From Akkermansiaceae bacterium (GTDB lineage: Bacteria; Verrucomicrobiota; Verrucomicrobiia; Verrucomicrobiales; Akkermansiaceae), in assembly GCA_021200315.1 (NCBI GenBank), contig JAJQGU010000046.1, positions 1 through 56,429 on the forward strand: 56,429 nucleotides of DNA, read 5' to 3'. The position numbers and the translations under genes were made by a program. Shown one piece after another: positions 35,573 to 44,201 of this stretch. Numbering within the stretch: position 1 is the first letter of the stretch; each line of letters opens with the position of its first letter. The notes beneath the pieces are model-generated. The model was not told the DNA's origin. It saw only the letters and a program-made list of their open reading frames with translations, and did not search any database.

Positions 35573-35612
35573 AAACGTCCCGCCTCTTTTCATGAGAGGC
35601 GGGACGTTTTTT
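35573..35612 (+). terminator. Strong rho-independent terminator after rplQ
   Basis: A 15-bp perfect stem AAACGTCCCGCCTCT / AGAGGCGGGACGTTT with a 7-nt loop, followed by a T-run that ends on the aroA stop codon (35612-35614). It serves rplQ on the plus strand and may also stop the converging aroA transcript. Confidence 0.93.
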
Positions 35613-36937
35613 CAGCCGTAAAAAGCAAAGGAGCGCAGGTCGTGAGCGAAGCCAGGGTAGGAGGTGTCGATGTTTTCGACGGAGTCGAGAGTCGTGACTC
35701 CCGGCACAGCAAGACCTGCGATCAGAAAACTCATGGCGATGCGATGGTCTCCGTAGCTGGGCAATGTACAGCCCGTGAGCGGGTTTCCTCCAGCGACGGA
35801 AAATCCGTCGTCATATTCATCAACATGGGCGCCCATCGCGCGAAGATTGGAAACCGTGGCGGCGATGCGATCCGATTCCTTTACTCTCAGTTCGCCTGCA
35901 TGTCGAATATGCGTAGTGCCTGACGCGAAGGCCGCCGCTACAGCCAGGACGGGGATCTCATCGATCAGGTTGGGAATTTCGTGACGGAGGATTTCCGTGC
36001 CGCGCAGAGAGGAGGCCGTGCGTATCGTGATGTCCCCATAGGGTTCCCCTGTTTCGGAATCAGGTGCAGGCGCGATGTCGAAGTCGGCTCCCATGCGGCG
36101 CAGAACATTCAGAACGGCCGTTCGGGTGGGATTCAGTCCTACTCGGCGCAGAGTGATCTCGGCATTGGGGCAGATGCTGGCGGCAACCAGCCAGAAGGCG
36201 GCCGAGGAGATGTCGCCGGGAATGGCAATATCCCGTGCAATGGGAGCGGCAGGACCGCTGACGGTGACGTCGAGCGCATCGACTGTACAGGGTACGCCGA
36301 AGTGGTGGAAGAGACGCTCGGTGTGGTCGCGCGTGAGGGCCGGCTGATGGATGGTGGTGCAGCCTTCGGTGAGCATGCCGGCCAGCAGGATCGCGCTCTT
36401 GACCTGGGCGCTGGCCATGGGAAGATGGTACTCAATGGGACGCAGACGTGAGCCGTGGATGGCCAGCGGAGCGCAGCCAGGCTTTTCGCCCAGGGTTTTG
36501 ATCTGCGCGCCCATGAGCAGAAGCGGATCGACGATGCGCTTCATCGGGCGCGAGGAGAGCGAGTCATCACCGAAGAGTCGGCTTTCGAATGGCAGACCGG
36601 AGAGGAGGCCGGCCAACAGGCGCATGCCCGTGCCGGAGTTGCCGCAGTCAATGTCCGTCTGCGGCTGCTTGGGAGCCATGGCGCAGCCTTCGAGAGTAAA
36701 ATCCACAGGGCCGAAACCGGGACGGCTCCGGCGGGGGGTGATTCGCGCGCCCAGTTGTTCCATGGCGCGCAGAGTGTTCAGACAGTCGTGGCTGCAGAGG
36801 AAGTTGGATACTTCCATGCATCCTCGCGACAGCCCCCCCAGAATGGCTACGCGGTGCGAAATGCTCTTGTCGCCGGGAATGGACGAAACGCCCCGAAGGG
36901 CGTCTGCGCGATGAGAACTGAGCGTGTTATTGGTCAT
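35612..36937 (-). CDS. aroA: 3-phosphoshikimate 1-carboxyvinyltransferase (EPSP synthase)
   Basis: 441 residues. Joins shikimate 3-phosphate and phosphoenolpyruvate in the shikimate pathway. SSIPGDKSISHRVAILG has the Lys of the substrate site; DCGNSGTGMRLLAG (about residue 97) is the PEP loop; HRIAMSFLIAG near the C-terminus carries the conserved HR. The NSGT form has Gly then Thr-Gly as in the common class. It overlaps the upstream parvulin gene by 11 bp. Confidence 0.95.
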   Translation of the reverse strand: MTNNTLSSHRADALRGVSSIPGDKSISHRVAILGGLSRGCMEVSNFLCSHDCLNTLRAMEQLGARITPRRSRPGFGPVDFTLEGCAMAPKQPQTDIDCGNSGTGMRLLAGLLSGLPFESRLFGDDSLSSRPMKRIVDPLLLMGAQIKTLGEKPGCAPLAIHGSRLRPIEYHLPMASAQVKSAILLAGMLTEGCTTIHQPALTRDHTERLFHHFGVPCTVDALDVTVSGPAAPIARDIAIPGDISSAAFWLVAASICPNAEITLRRVGLNPTRTAVLNVLRRMGADFDIAPAPDSETGEPYGDITIRTASSLRGTEILRHEIPNLIDEIPVLAVAAAFASGTTHIRHAGELRVKESDRIAATVSNLRAMGAHVDEYDDGFSVAGGNPLTGCTLPSYGDHRIAMSFLIAGLAVPGVTTLDSVENIDTSYPGFAHDLRSFAFYG

Positions 36938-37967
36938 GATTGCGTATTGTCTTCTTGAAAAAACCTTCGCGGAGAAGCGTGTTGAAATGGGTGCGGGTCG
37001 CCAGCTCCTGCCTTGCGCTCAGTATGGCGCTGCGCAGGGAGGGTTCTATTTCATCTAAGGAGGGAACGCGGGAAGGGATGATGGGCGATGCCTTGATGAG
37101 ATGCCAGCCCCAGCGGCTCCTGAGCAGCACGGGGGTGTTTTCCGGCACGGCCTTTATATCGAACAGCGGCAGCTCCGGCAGCGGGCGGCGCGGAGAATCG
37201 AAGACGAGCCCGAGGCGTCCACCCGCAGTCCTGCTGCGCTCATCTTCACTGAACGCCCCGGCCAGAGTTTCGTAGTCTTCCCCGGACACAAGACGCCGCA
37301 GGAGCGTCTCAGCATGTGCCTTCACGGTCTCCGGATCTCTATTCAGCGTGGAAAAGAAAATCTGACTGCATTCGCGCGAGGGAGGGACGGCGAGCTCATC
37401 TTTCACGAGCTCGTAGCCGGTCTTTAGTTCGTCATCCGTGATTTGGAGGGCGTGAGCCGCAGCCCGCCGCAGCAGGAATTCCTCCTTCAGCCGCGTTTCG
37501 AGGCGGTCTAGCCAAGCTTCGCGCGTGAATCCCTGCGATTTGAGCGCCGCCTCAAACAAAGCGGGAGATTCGAAGCGTGATTCCTCCCGCTGCAATTCCC
37601 GTTCGGCGTTTCCGCGGAGATTGGGAAACTCCCTGTCATTGTAGCGAGCCTTGATGCGCAGAATTGCCGAGCGGATGAGATCGGCCCGTGCAATGCCGCG
37701 CTGGACGGCAGTCTGCGCAAGTTCCTTTTTCCCGGACACTTGCGCCAATTCGGCGGCTCGTCTGGCGATCTGGTTTTCCGTGATGCTTTCGCCGAACACC
37801 TCCACCCGCACGGGCGATGCGTCCCCCAAATGCGTTTGCAGATCTTTGGAACCGGGTTCGAGGTGCTGAAATACAAAACCGTGCCAAATGTAAAGATCCC
37901 CGATCAGATAAACGAGAAAGGCCGCAAACAGAAAAATCTTGACTACAAGGAATTTTATCGGGTTCAC
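36927..37967 (-). CDS. Membrane-anchored parvulin-type peptidyl-prolyl isomerase
   Basis: 346 residues. Start GTG at 37967; no ATG fits and the frame further upstream is the opposite-frame shadow of pilT. One N-terminal membrane segment (FLVVKIFLFAAFLVYLIGDL) anchors it to the inner membrane. A SurA_N-like helical region (about 60-200) precedes the parvulin domain (about 215-320: SQIFFSTLN, SGEDYETLAGAFSED, GGRLGLVFDS, RSRWGWHLIKA). It folds exported proteins. Lies between pilT and aroA in one operon; a role in pilin or surface-protein folding is an inference. Confidence 0.78.
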   Translation of the reverse strand: MNPIKFLVVKIFLFAAFLVYLIGDLYIWHGFVFQHLEPGSKDLQTHLGDASPVRVEVFGESITENQIARRAAELAQVSGKKELAQTAVQRGIARADLIRSAILRIKARYNDREFPNLRGNAERELQREESRFESPALFEAALKSQGFTREAWLDRLETRLKEEFLLRRAAAHALQITDDELKTGYELVKDELAVPPSRECSQIFFSTLNRDPETVKAHAETLLRRLVSGEDYETLAGAFSEDERSRTAGGRLGLVFDSPRRPLPELPLFDIKAVPENTPVLLRSRWGWHLIKASPIIPSRVPSLDEIEPSLRSAILSARQELATRTHFNTLLREGFFKKTIRNHDQ

Positions 37968-37987
37968 TTCTGTGAAGGGAAAATAGC

Positions 37988-39082
37988 TCAGGCCCCGCCG
38001 CTGCTGTTGGCGAGCTTTTGATCTTCCGGCGGGAGGAAGTTGCGGAAGCGCGCTTTGTCGATGGCCTTCATATAAGCTTCCACCGGGGAGACATAGCCTT
38101 GCTGAAGCTTCTGCCAGATGGCGTCGTCCATAAACTGCATGCCCATCTGCTTGCCGCCCACGATCACATCGGTCAATTTCTGTGTGGCCCCTTCGCGGAT
38201 GATTGAGCTCACGGCCGGCGTGGCGAACATGATTTCGTTGACGGCGCAGCGTCCTGGTTTGTCGCATCGCTTCATGAGCAGCTGAGCGACGACGCCGCGG
38301 AGGGATGCGGCCAGCATGGTGCGCACTTGGGATTGCTGATCGGAAGGGAACACGTCGATGATGCGGTCCACAGTTTTGCGTGCGTTGTTGGTGTGCAGCG
38401 TGCCGAACACGAGCAGCCCCGTTTCGGCGGCAGTAAGGGCGAGTCTGATGGTTTCGAGGTCGCGCATTTCGCCCACGAGGATGATGTCGGCGTCTTCGCG
38501 CAGGGCGGCGCGCAGGCCGTCCGCAAAAGTAGGCGTCTGCATGGGAACCTCGCGCTGGGTGATGATGCAGTTTTTGTTGCGATGGACGAATTCGATGGGT
38601 TCCTCGACCGTGATGATATGGCGCGATTGGTTGTTGTTGATATAATCGATGATGGCGGCCAGCGTGGTCGATTTGCCGGAACCCGTGGGGCCTGTCACCA
38701 GCACGAGCCCGCTGCGCATGTGGGCGAATTCCCGCACGGGGTCGGGGATGCCCAGTTGCTCAAGCGTCATGATGTCGGTGGGAATCAGTCGGAACACGGC
38801 GGCGAGGCCGCGCTGCTGCTTGAAGAAGTTGCAGCGGAAACGGGATTTTTCGTCCATTTCATAGGCGAAGTCGAGGTCTCCCGCAGCGAGATAGCGGGCG
38901 TAGGCCTCTGCATCGCAGATCTGGCTGAGCAGGCGGTTGATGACTTCGTGTGACAGAATATCTTCGGAGATAGGTGTCACGCTGCCGTGGACGCGGATCT
39001 TCGGAGGCTCTCCTTCGCTGAGGTGGAGGTCTGAACCACCTGATTCCACGAGATATTGAAAATATTGGTCGATTTCGTTCAT
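37988..39082 (-). CDS. pilT: PilT-family type IV pilus retraction ATPase, copy 1
   Basis: 364 residues. Hexameric ATPase that powers pilus disassembly at the inner membrane. Walker A GPTGSGKSTT, Asp box VEEPIEFVHRN, Walker B DIILVGEMRDLETI and the His box LVFGTLHTNNA are all intact, as is the C-terminal AIRAGKT-like segment in altered form. The N-terminal PAS-like domain is present (SGGSDLHLSEGEPPKIRVHG). 16 bp separates it from the second pilT upstream. Confidence 0.9.
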   Translation of the reverse strand: MNEIDQYFQYLVESGGSDLHLSEGEPPKIRVHGSVTPISEDILSHEVINRLLSQICDAEAYARYLAAGDLDFAYEMDEKSRFRCNFFKQQRGLAAVFRLIPTDIMTLEQLGIPDPVREFAHMRSGLVLVTGPTGSGKSTTLAAIIDYINNNQSRHIITVEEPIEFVHRNKNCIITQREVPMQTPTFADGLRAALREDADIILVGEMRDLETIRLALTAAETGLLVFGTLHTNNARKTVDRIIDVFPSDQQSQVRTMLAASLRGVVAQLLMKRCDKPGRCAVNEIMFATPAVSSIIREGATQKLTDVIVGGKQMGMQFMDDAIWQKLQQGYVSPVEAYMKAIDKARFRNFLPPEDQKLANSSGGA

Positions 39083-39098
39083 AATCGGAAGGGAAGCG

Positions 39099-40181
39099 TT
39101 AGTTTACACCGAGAAATTGTTTCATGAGCGCCTTGTTGTCAGCGCGGAAAAGGCATTCCTCAGCAGTAATGGCGCCGCTGCTGTAGAGCTTTTGCAGAGA
39201 GTCGTCCATGAGGATCATTCCCTGCTGCTTGCCGGTCTGGATGAAGCCGGGGATCATGAATGTTTTGCCTTCGCGGATACTGTTGGCCACGGCCGCCGTA
39301 TTGACGAGTAATTCCATGGCCAGAGCGCGCCCTGTGCCGTCCGCTCTCGGCAGAAGCTGCTGGGAGAGCACGCCGCGCAGGGATTCGCTCACCATGATGC
39401 GGATCTGGTCTCTCTGCTCATTGGGAAAGACATCCAGAACGCGGTCGATAGTGCGTGCCGCTGAGCCCGTATGCAGCGTGCCGAGCACCAAGTGGCCGGT
39501 TTCAGCGGCCGTGAGCGCCAGCTGAATGGTTTCAAGATCGCGCATTTCACCCACCATAATCACATCCGGGTCTTCACGCAAGGCGGCGCGCAGCGCGCGC
39601 CCGAAGGATTCGGTATGCAGGTGTACCTCGCGCTGGTTGACGTGGCAGTTTTTGGAGTGGAAGACGTATTCGATCGGATCTTCGAGAGTAATGATGTGAT
39701 CGGTGCGATCTTCGTTGATGAAATCGATGATGGCGGCCAAGGTGGTCGATTTGCCGGAGCCGATGGCTCCGGTGACAAGGATAAGGCCGTTGTTGTAGCG
39801 GGTGAGCGGCGTGATGGCGTCGACCGGGAGGCCGATTTCCTCCATGCTTCGGATTTTCGTGTTGATCAGGCGGCAGCAGATATCGTAGCCCAGACGCTGC
39901 TTGACCACCGAAGAACGATAGCGGCCAAAGGCGTTCTGATAAGCGAAATCTACGTCGCCTTTGGTGCGCAGCCGATTCCATTCGCGTTCAGTCAGAAAGC
40001 TGTTGACGAGCATTTCCGTGTCCTCGGCAGTCAACAGAGGCGCTTCCTGCCAGATGGCCTGCAGTTGGCCGAAGCGGCGCCAAGTGGGCTTGCTGCCGAC
40101 AGCCAGATGTACGTCTGAACAGCCATAGTCAAACGCAATCTTCAAGTACCCATCAACGTGGGGGAGGATATATTCGCTCAT
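39099..40181 (-). CDS. PilT-family type IV pilus retraction ATPase, copy 2 (PilU-like)
   Basis: 360 residues. Same architecture as copy 1: YGCSDVHLAVGSKPTW N-terminal domain, Walker A GAIGSGKSTT (Ala-Ile in place of Pro-Thr), Asp box LEDPIEYVFHS, Walker B VIMVGEMRDLETI, His box LVLGTLHTGSA. First gene of a four-gene operon pilT2-pilT1-parvulin-aroA. Paired PilT/PilU is common; which copy is PilU cannot be decided from sequence alone. Confidence 0.87.
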   Translation of the reverse strand: MSEYILPHVDGYLKIAFDYGCSDVHLAVGSKPTWRRFGQLQAIWQEAPLLTAEDTEMLVNSFLTEREWNRLRTKGDVDFAYQNAFGRYRSSVVKQRLGYDICCRLINTKIRSMEEIGLPVDAITPLTRYNNGLILVTGAIGSGKSTTLAAIIDFINEDRTDHIITLEDPIEYVFHSKNCHVNQREVHLHTESFGRALRAALREDPDVIMVGEMRDLETIQLALTAAETGHLVLGTLHTGSAARTIDRVLDVFPNEQRDQIRIMVSESLRGVLSQQLLPRADGTGRALAMELLVNTAAVANSIREGKTFMIPGFIQTGKQQGMILMDDSLQKLYSSGAITAEECLFRADNKALMKQFLGVN

Positions 40182-40595
40182 GGTATAATGATCCCCGCCA
40201 GATTAGCATGCCCGGCCGTCCACATCCAGCACAAAGTGACGCGTTCCGGCATTCCATGAGTACTCTCTGTCCCGAGCCGTTGGCGGATATGCGGAAAAGG
40301 CATGCTCCCCCATCAGACAAGAAGATAAAGCCTGCCCGAGCGGACAAATCATCATGGAGCGCTTCCGCCGCACCGCCCCGAGCACGAGTTTTTCCCGCTT
40401 CGGGAGTTCACTGGCTTTGAGGCATTCAGAACAGCAACAGCGGCTTGCCTTGACTCCCCATACCATAACCGGAGCCATTCACCGCCAGCCTGCAGGCCAA
40501 CTATATTCCCACACCGAGGCGGCGAAAGCTTCTCTCTGACGCCATTCTTCAAGAAAAGCTTGTCTTACCTCCCAAAAGGGCGTTTATCTTTTTGA

Positions 40596-40627
40596 AATCC
40601 AATGGGATTCTAATCCAATGGGATTCT
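40596..40627. repeat. Two tandem 16-bp repeats
   Basis: AATCCAATGGGATTCT occurs twice with no gap. The unit itself contains the inverted pair AATCC...GGATT, so each copy can form a small hairpin. Confidence 0.85.
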
Positions 40628-40913
40628 GCTTTGAATGAAGATCGTCGCTACGCATGCTGGACAAGCCGTCTCCGAAATGTCGGGACGCCTTTTACAGCTT
40701 CATCCGCGATAAGACGAGGGGCAAGTCTTGCCATCCGGCTAAAACAGGGTGCCTTTGCCACGGGGACTTTTGATTTTTGTCCACCCCGGCATACGATTTG
40801 CCGAGGGAACAATTCCAGCCTCCATTGTTGTATGCCCATCATGCCTCATCTTTCTCCATTTCCCTTAACTTGGAGACATATCCGGATCTTCCTGTGCCTA
40901 TAGATGTTTTTTC

Positions 40914-40941
40914 TTGAATCTGACGGGCAGCATCCTATAAT
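40914..40941 (+). promoter_or_regulatory. Leaderless promoter of the MBL nuclease gene
   Basis: TTGAAT, 16 bp, perfect TATAAT, then 6 bp to the ATG at 40948. The AGGA right before the ATG is too close to act as a Shine-Dalgarno. Confidence 0.6.
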
Positions 40942-40947
40942 TCAGGA

Positions 40948-42354
40948 ATGAAAATCCATTTCTGCGGCGCGGCCGGCACGACGACGGGATCCCAACATCT
41001 ACTCGAAGTGAACGGTATGCGCATTTTATTGGATTGCGGCATGTTTCAAGGCCGCCGCGAGGAATCTCTGCGCATCAACCGGGATTTTCCCTATTTCGAT
41101 CCGGCGGAGATTGACGCCGTGATTCTCTCCCACGCGCATATCGACCATTCAGGCAATCTCCCCAATCTCTCCAAAAAGGGATTCCGCAAGAATATCTACT
41201 GCACCCACGGCACGCGCGATCTCTGTCAGATCATGCTCGCCGACGCCGCACGCATTCAGAAGAGCGACTGCGACTTCTTCAACAAGATGAACAGGCGCAG
41301 GGGAGGCACTGCCCCCGAGGCCGTTCCGAACTATACGGAGCAGGACGCCGAGCAGTGTCTCCGACTGTTCGTGAACATCGGCTACGAACGCGCCCTCTCC
41401 TTAGGGAGAGGCGTCACCCTGACCTTCTTCGACGCCGGGCACATTCTGGGCGCCGCTCAGATATGCCTCGACATTGACGACGAAGACGACGGCAGGCACA
41501 AGCGCCTGCTTTTTTCGGGAGACATCGGACGCGGCAACAATGAGCTGCTGCGTGATCCCTCCAGCGTGGAAGATGTAGACATCCTCCTGATGGAATGCAC
41601 CTACGGCAACCGCACGCACGAATCCCCGCCGCGGGATGACCAGATGTTCTGCAGCTACATCAAGGAGGCGCTTTCGCGAGGCGGCAAAATTTTCATTCCA
41701 TCATTCGCCGTGGAACGGACTCAGCAATTGCTTTACATTCTCAACAAGGCATACAAAGAAAACGCCCTGCCCCGCATCCCCGTGTTTGTGGACAGCCCCA
41801 TGGCCGTGAGCGCCACAGAGATCTTCCGCATTCACCCGGAGTGTTTCAACAAAGAGGTATACAACTTTCTTTTCGCCGAACGCGATCCCTTCGGCTTTGA
41901 GCATCTGCGGCTGATCCGCTCCATCAGCGAATCGCAGGAACTCAACCGATTAAAAGGAAAGGCCATTATCATCTCGGCCTCGGGCATGTGCGAAGCCGGC
42001 CGCATTCTGCACCACCTCAAGAACGGCATCGGCAACCCGGCCAACACCGTGCTTTTCGTGGGCTACTGCGCCGGGCACACATTGGGCCGCCGCATTCTCG
42101 ACGGCGAGAAAGAAGTGCCCATCCTCGGCGAACGCTATCACGTGCGTGCCGCCGTCCGCGAGCTGGACTCCTTTTCCGGGCATGCCGACTGCGACGAACT
42201 GCTCGCCTATTTCCGCCGCATGGGAGGAACCCGCAAACAGGTATTCCTCGTCCATGGAGAGCAGGAAGGAGCAGAATCCTTCAAGGCCACCCTCGATCAG
42301 GTGCATGACGGAGCGACCCACATCGCGCGAATGGATGAATGGGTCACCGTATAA
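40948..42354 (+). CDS. MBL-fold/beta-CASP RNA-processing exonuclease-like protein
   Basis: 468 residues. Metallo-beta-lactamase motif HAHIDHSG (about residue 66), further ligands in FDAGHILGAAQI and SGDIGRG, then the beta-CASP cap with SFAVERTQQLLYIL, VDSPMAVSATEI, IIISASGMCEAGRI and VGYCAGHTLGRRI, and the final metal His in SFSGHADCDELL. Family of CPSF73/Ysh1-like ribonucleases acting on RNA ends. Single gene with its own promoter; the converging operon ends 24 bp away. Confidence 0.88.
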   Translation: MKIHFCGAAGTTTGSQHLLEVNGMRILLDCGMFQGRREESLRINRDFPYFDPAEIDAVILSHAHIDHSGNLPNLSKKGFRKNIYCTHGTRDLCQIMLADAARIQKSDCDFFNKMNRRRGGTAPEAVPNYTEQDAEQCLRLFVNIGYERALSLGRGVTLTFFDAGHILGAAQICLDIDDEDDGRHKRLLFSGDIGRGNNELLRDPSSVEDVDILLMECTYGNRTHESPPRDDQMFCSYIKEALSRGGKIFIPSFAVERTQQLLYILNKAYKENALPRIPVFVDSPMAVSATEIFRIHPECFNKEVYNFLFAERDPFGFEHLRLIRSISESQELNRLKGKAIIISASGMCEAGRILHHLKNGIGNPANTVLFVGYCAGHTLGRRILDGEKEVPILGERYHVRAAVRELDSFSGHADCDELLAYFRRMGGTRKQVFLVHGEQEGAESFKATLDQVHDGATHIARMDEWVTV

Positions 42355-42378
42355 TGCGGGGGAATGCGCCGGACGCCT

Positions 42379-42885
42379 TCATTCACCCAGCGTCATTTCC
42401 AAGACTCCCCTCAATGCGTACTCAGCCGTCATCTCACGGAACTCCCGACGCGGGAGGGGACGCATCACGAGGTGAGCCCGCGTGGGAGAAAAACGAGAAG
42501 CCCAGGCAAGCCATACAGTGCCGACAGGAATACCGGGAGACCCGCCGCCGGGGCCGGCCAAACCGCTGACAGCAACCGCCACATCAGCCTGAGAACGTGC
42601 AAGCGCCCCCTCCGCCATGGCACGGACAACGGGTTCGCTGACAGCGTTTCTGCAGGAAATCAAGTCTGCCGGAACACCCAAAAGCCGTTCCTTGGCCGCA
42701 TTGGCATAAGTGACCCATCCGAATCCAAACACTTTCGACGCGCCGGGCACGCGGGTGATCACTTCCGCAATGAGCCCTCCCGTGCAGCTTTCCGCTGTGG
42801 CGATTGTAAGGCGTTTCTCCACGAGGCGCCGCACGACAGCAGCAGCCAATTCATCAAGTGGGGAAACAGCCTTCATGGCGAGCAT
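42379..42885 (-). CDS. pncC: Nicotinamide-nucleotide amidase (CinA C-terminal domain)
   Basis: 168 residues, a stand-alone CinA_C domain without the N-terminal MocF-like part. TIATAESCTGGLIAEVIT is the family motif with the catalytic Ser; VSGLAGPGGGSPGIPVGTVWLAW closes the active site. Deamidates NMN in NAD recycling. The start directly abuts the ispF stop; an ATG three codons later (42876) is an alternative. Last gene of the seven-gene operon. Confidence 0.88.
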   Translation of the reverse strand: MLAMKAVSPLDELAAAVVRRLVEKRLTIATAESCTGGLIAEVITRVPGASKVFGFGWVTYANAAKERLLGVPADLISCRNAVSEPVVRAMAEGALARSQADVAVAVSGLAGPGGGSPGIPVGTVWLAWASRFSPTRAHLVMRPLPRREFREMTAEYALRGVLEMTLGE

Positions 42886-43419
42886 TCACTCTACGGGCAT
42901 CCGGACGGCAGCCACGGCCAGAGCGGCCATGCCTTCGCGGCGGCCAAGCGCGCCGAGGCTTTCATTTGTCGTGGCCTTGATGCCCACGCGATTCCGCGAA
43001 ATGCCGAGAGCCTCCGCCAGCACGGCCTTCATGGCATCCACATGCGGACGAATCTTCGGCGCTTCGGCAATAAGGCTGGCATCAACGTTCACCACGGAAC
43101 CGCCGCGCTCCCGTATCAATTCCACCGCTTTGCCTACAATGAGAATCGAGGCGATGCCGGCACAGGAGTCATCGTGCGGCGGGAACCAATACCCGATATC
43201 GGGCAGACCGGCAGCGCCAAACAAGGCATCGGCAATCGCATGGCACAGGACGTCGGCATCGGAGTGGCCGTCCAGTCCGCCATGGCCGGCCACGCATACG
43301 CCGCCAAGCCACAGCGGGCAATCCTCCGCGGCGAAGCGATGAATATCGTAACCCAAGCCACAGCGCACCTCGAGGGGAGCGGCAGATGCAGGCAGACAAT
43401 CCGTTGAAGAGGCAGTCAT
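42886..43419 (-). CDS. ispF: 2-C-methyl-D-erythritol 2,4-cyclodiphosphate synthase
   Basis: 177 residues. Cyclises CDP-methylerythritol phosphate in the MEP isoprenoid pathway. GLGYDIHRFA carries the zinc ligands Asp and His; GGLDGHSDADVLCHAIADAL is the second zinc motif; ATTNESLGALGR is the C-terminal signature (usually TTTEGLG or ATTNEGLG). The start was placed at MTASSTDC; the longer frame upstream runs into suhB. 14 bp after suhB. Confidence 0.95.
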   Translation of the reverse strand: MTASSTDCLPASAAPLEVRCGLGYDIHRFAAEDCPLWLGGVCVAGHGGLDGHSDADVLCHAIADALFGAAGLPDIGYWFPPHDDSCAGIASILIVGKAVELIRERGGSVVNVDASLIAEAPKIRPHVDAMKAVLAEALGISRNRVGIKATTNESLGALGRREGMAALAVAAVRMPVE

Positions 43420-43433
43420 GAGACAGAAAGCGT

Positions 43434-44201
43434 CTAGTCCCCCAAAGATTCCACGATAGGAACAGCGGCATTCCACGCAATGATGGACCCCCCAGTGCTC
43501 CCTTCGGAGAAGGGGGTGAAATCCACCCTCCCTCCGGCACATTCCACAATGAGTTTGCCCGCGGCAATATCCCAGATGGAGACCAGACTTTCCACGTAAG
43601 CGTCGAAACGCCCGGAGGCGATATAGGCCAGGGCGAGCGCGGCCGAACCGATAATGCGAATCTTGCGCACCTGCCCGGAAACATGGGCGAAGCGCTGCAA
43701 TCCCTTTTCCTTCGAACCATCCGTTTTGCCGTGACCGATAAACACAATGGCCTCGGCCATCTTCGTGCGCGGGGAAACATGCTGTTCCACACCGTTTTTA
43801 TACGCCTTGCCCCCCTTTTCAGCATACCAGCACTCGTCGAGCATGGGGTCGTAAATCGCCCCCACGATAATTTCGCCCTGATATCGGAGGGCAATCGACA
43901 CGCAATAAAGAGGAATGCCATAGTAGTAATTGACAGTTCCGTCAATGGGATCCACGATCCATTCATAAGGAGAGGCCGAATTGCCTTCCACGCCTTCTTC
44001 TCCCAAGAGGGCATGATCGGGGAACACCTTTAAAATATGCCCGAAAATGAGCGCCTGCGACAGCTTGTCGAGTTCGAGCTTGATATCGTGCTGTGAAGCC
44101 TCGTCCACACGCTTGTCGTCGCCAAAATGCTTCTTGAGGAAAGCACCCGCCATCTTGGCCGTTTCAATCGCGACTTGCAATGCCTGATGTTGTATGTTCA
44201 T
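43434..44201 (-). CDS. suhB: Inositol-monophosphatase family protein
   Basis: 255 residues. Mg-dependent phosphatase fold: LGEEGVEGN (about residue 66), the signature WIVDPIDGTVNYYYG, and WDIAAGKLIVECAGG near the C-terminus. Besides inositol phosphate, SuhB-type members can act on other sugar phosphates or in rRNA transcription. It overlaps the PBP gene by 38 bp, so the two are translationally linked. The exact substrate is unknown. Confidence 0.85.
   Translation of the reverse strand: MNIQHQALQVAIETAKMAGAFLKKHFGDDKRVDEASQHDIKLELDKLSQALIFGHILKVFPDHALLGEEGVEGNSASPYEWIVDPIDGTVNYYYGIPLYCVSIALRYQGEIIVGAIYDPMLDECWYAEKGGKAYKNGVEQHVSPRTKMAEAIVFIGHGKTDGSKEKGLQRFAHVSGQVRKIRIIGSAALALAYIASGRFDAYVESLVSIWDIAAGKLIVECAGGRVDFTPFSEGSTGGSIIAWNAAVPIVESLGD

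Larger units (their letters stand above)
40182..40947. other. Gene-free region of about 766 bp
   Basis: I find no convincing gene. It has somewhat lower GC than the flanks, a tandem 16-bp repeat (40596-40627), and the MBL-gene promoter at its right end. Short open frames on both strands lack family resemblance; remnants of a decayed element are possible. Confidence 0.5.

Noticed and set aside
40592..40903. Possible 103-aa protein in the 766-bp gap
   Set aside because: No start signal, odd Cys/His/Arg composition and it runs through the tandem repeat; treated as non-coding.
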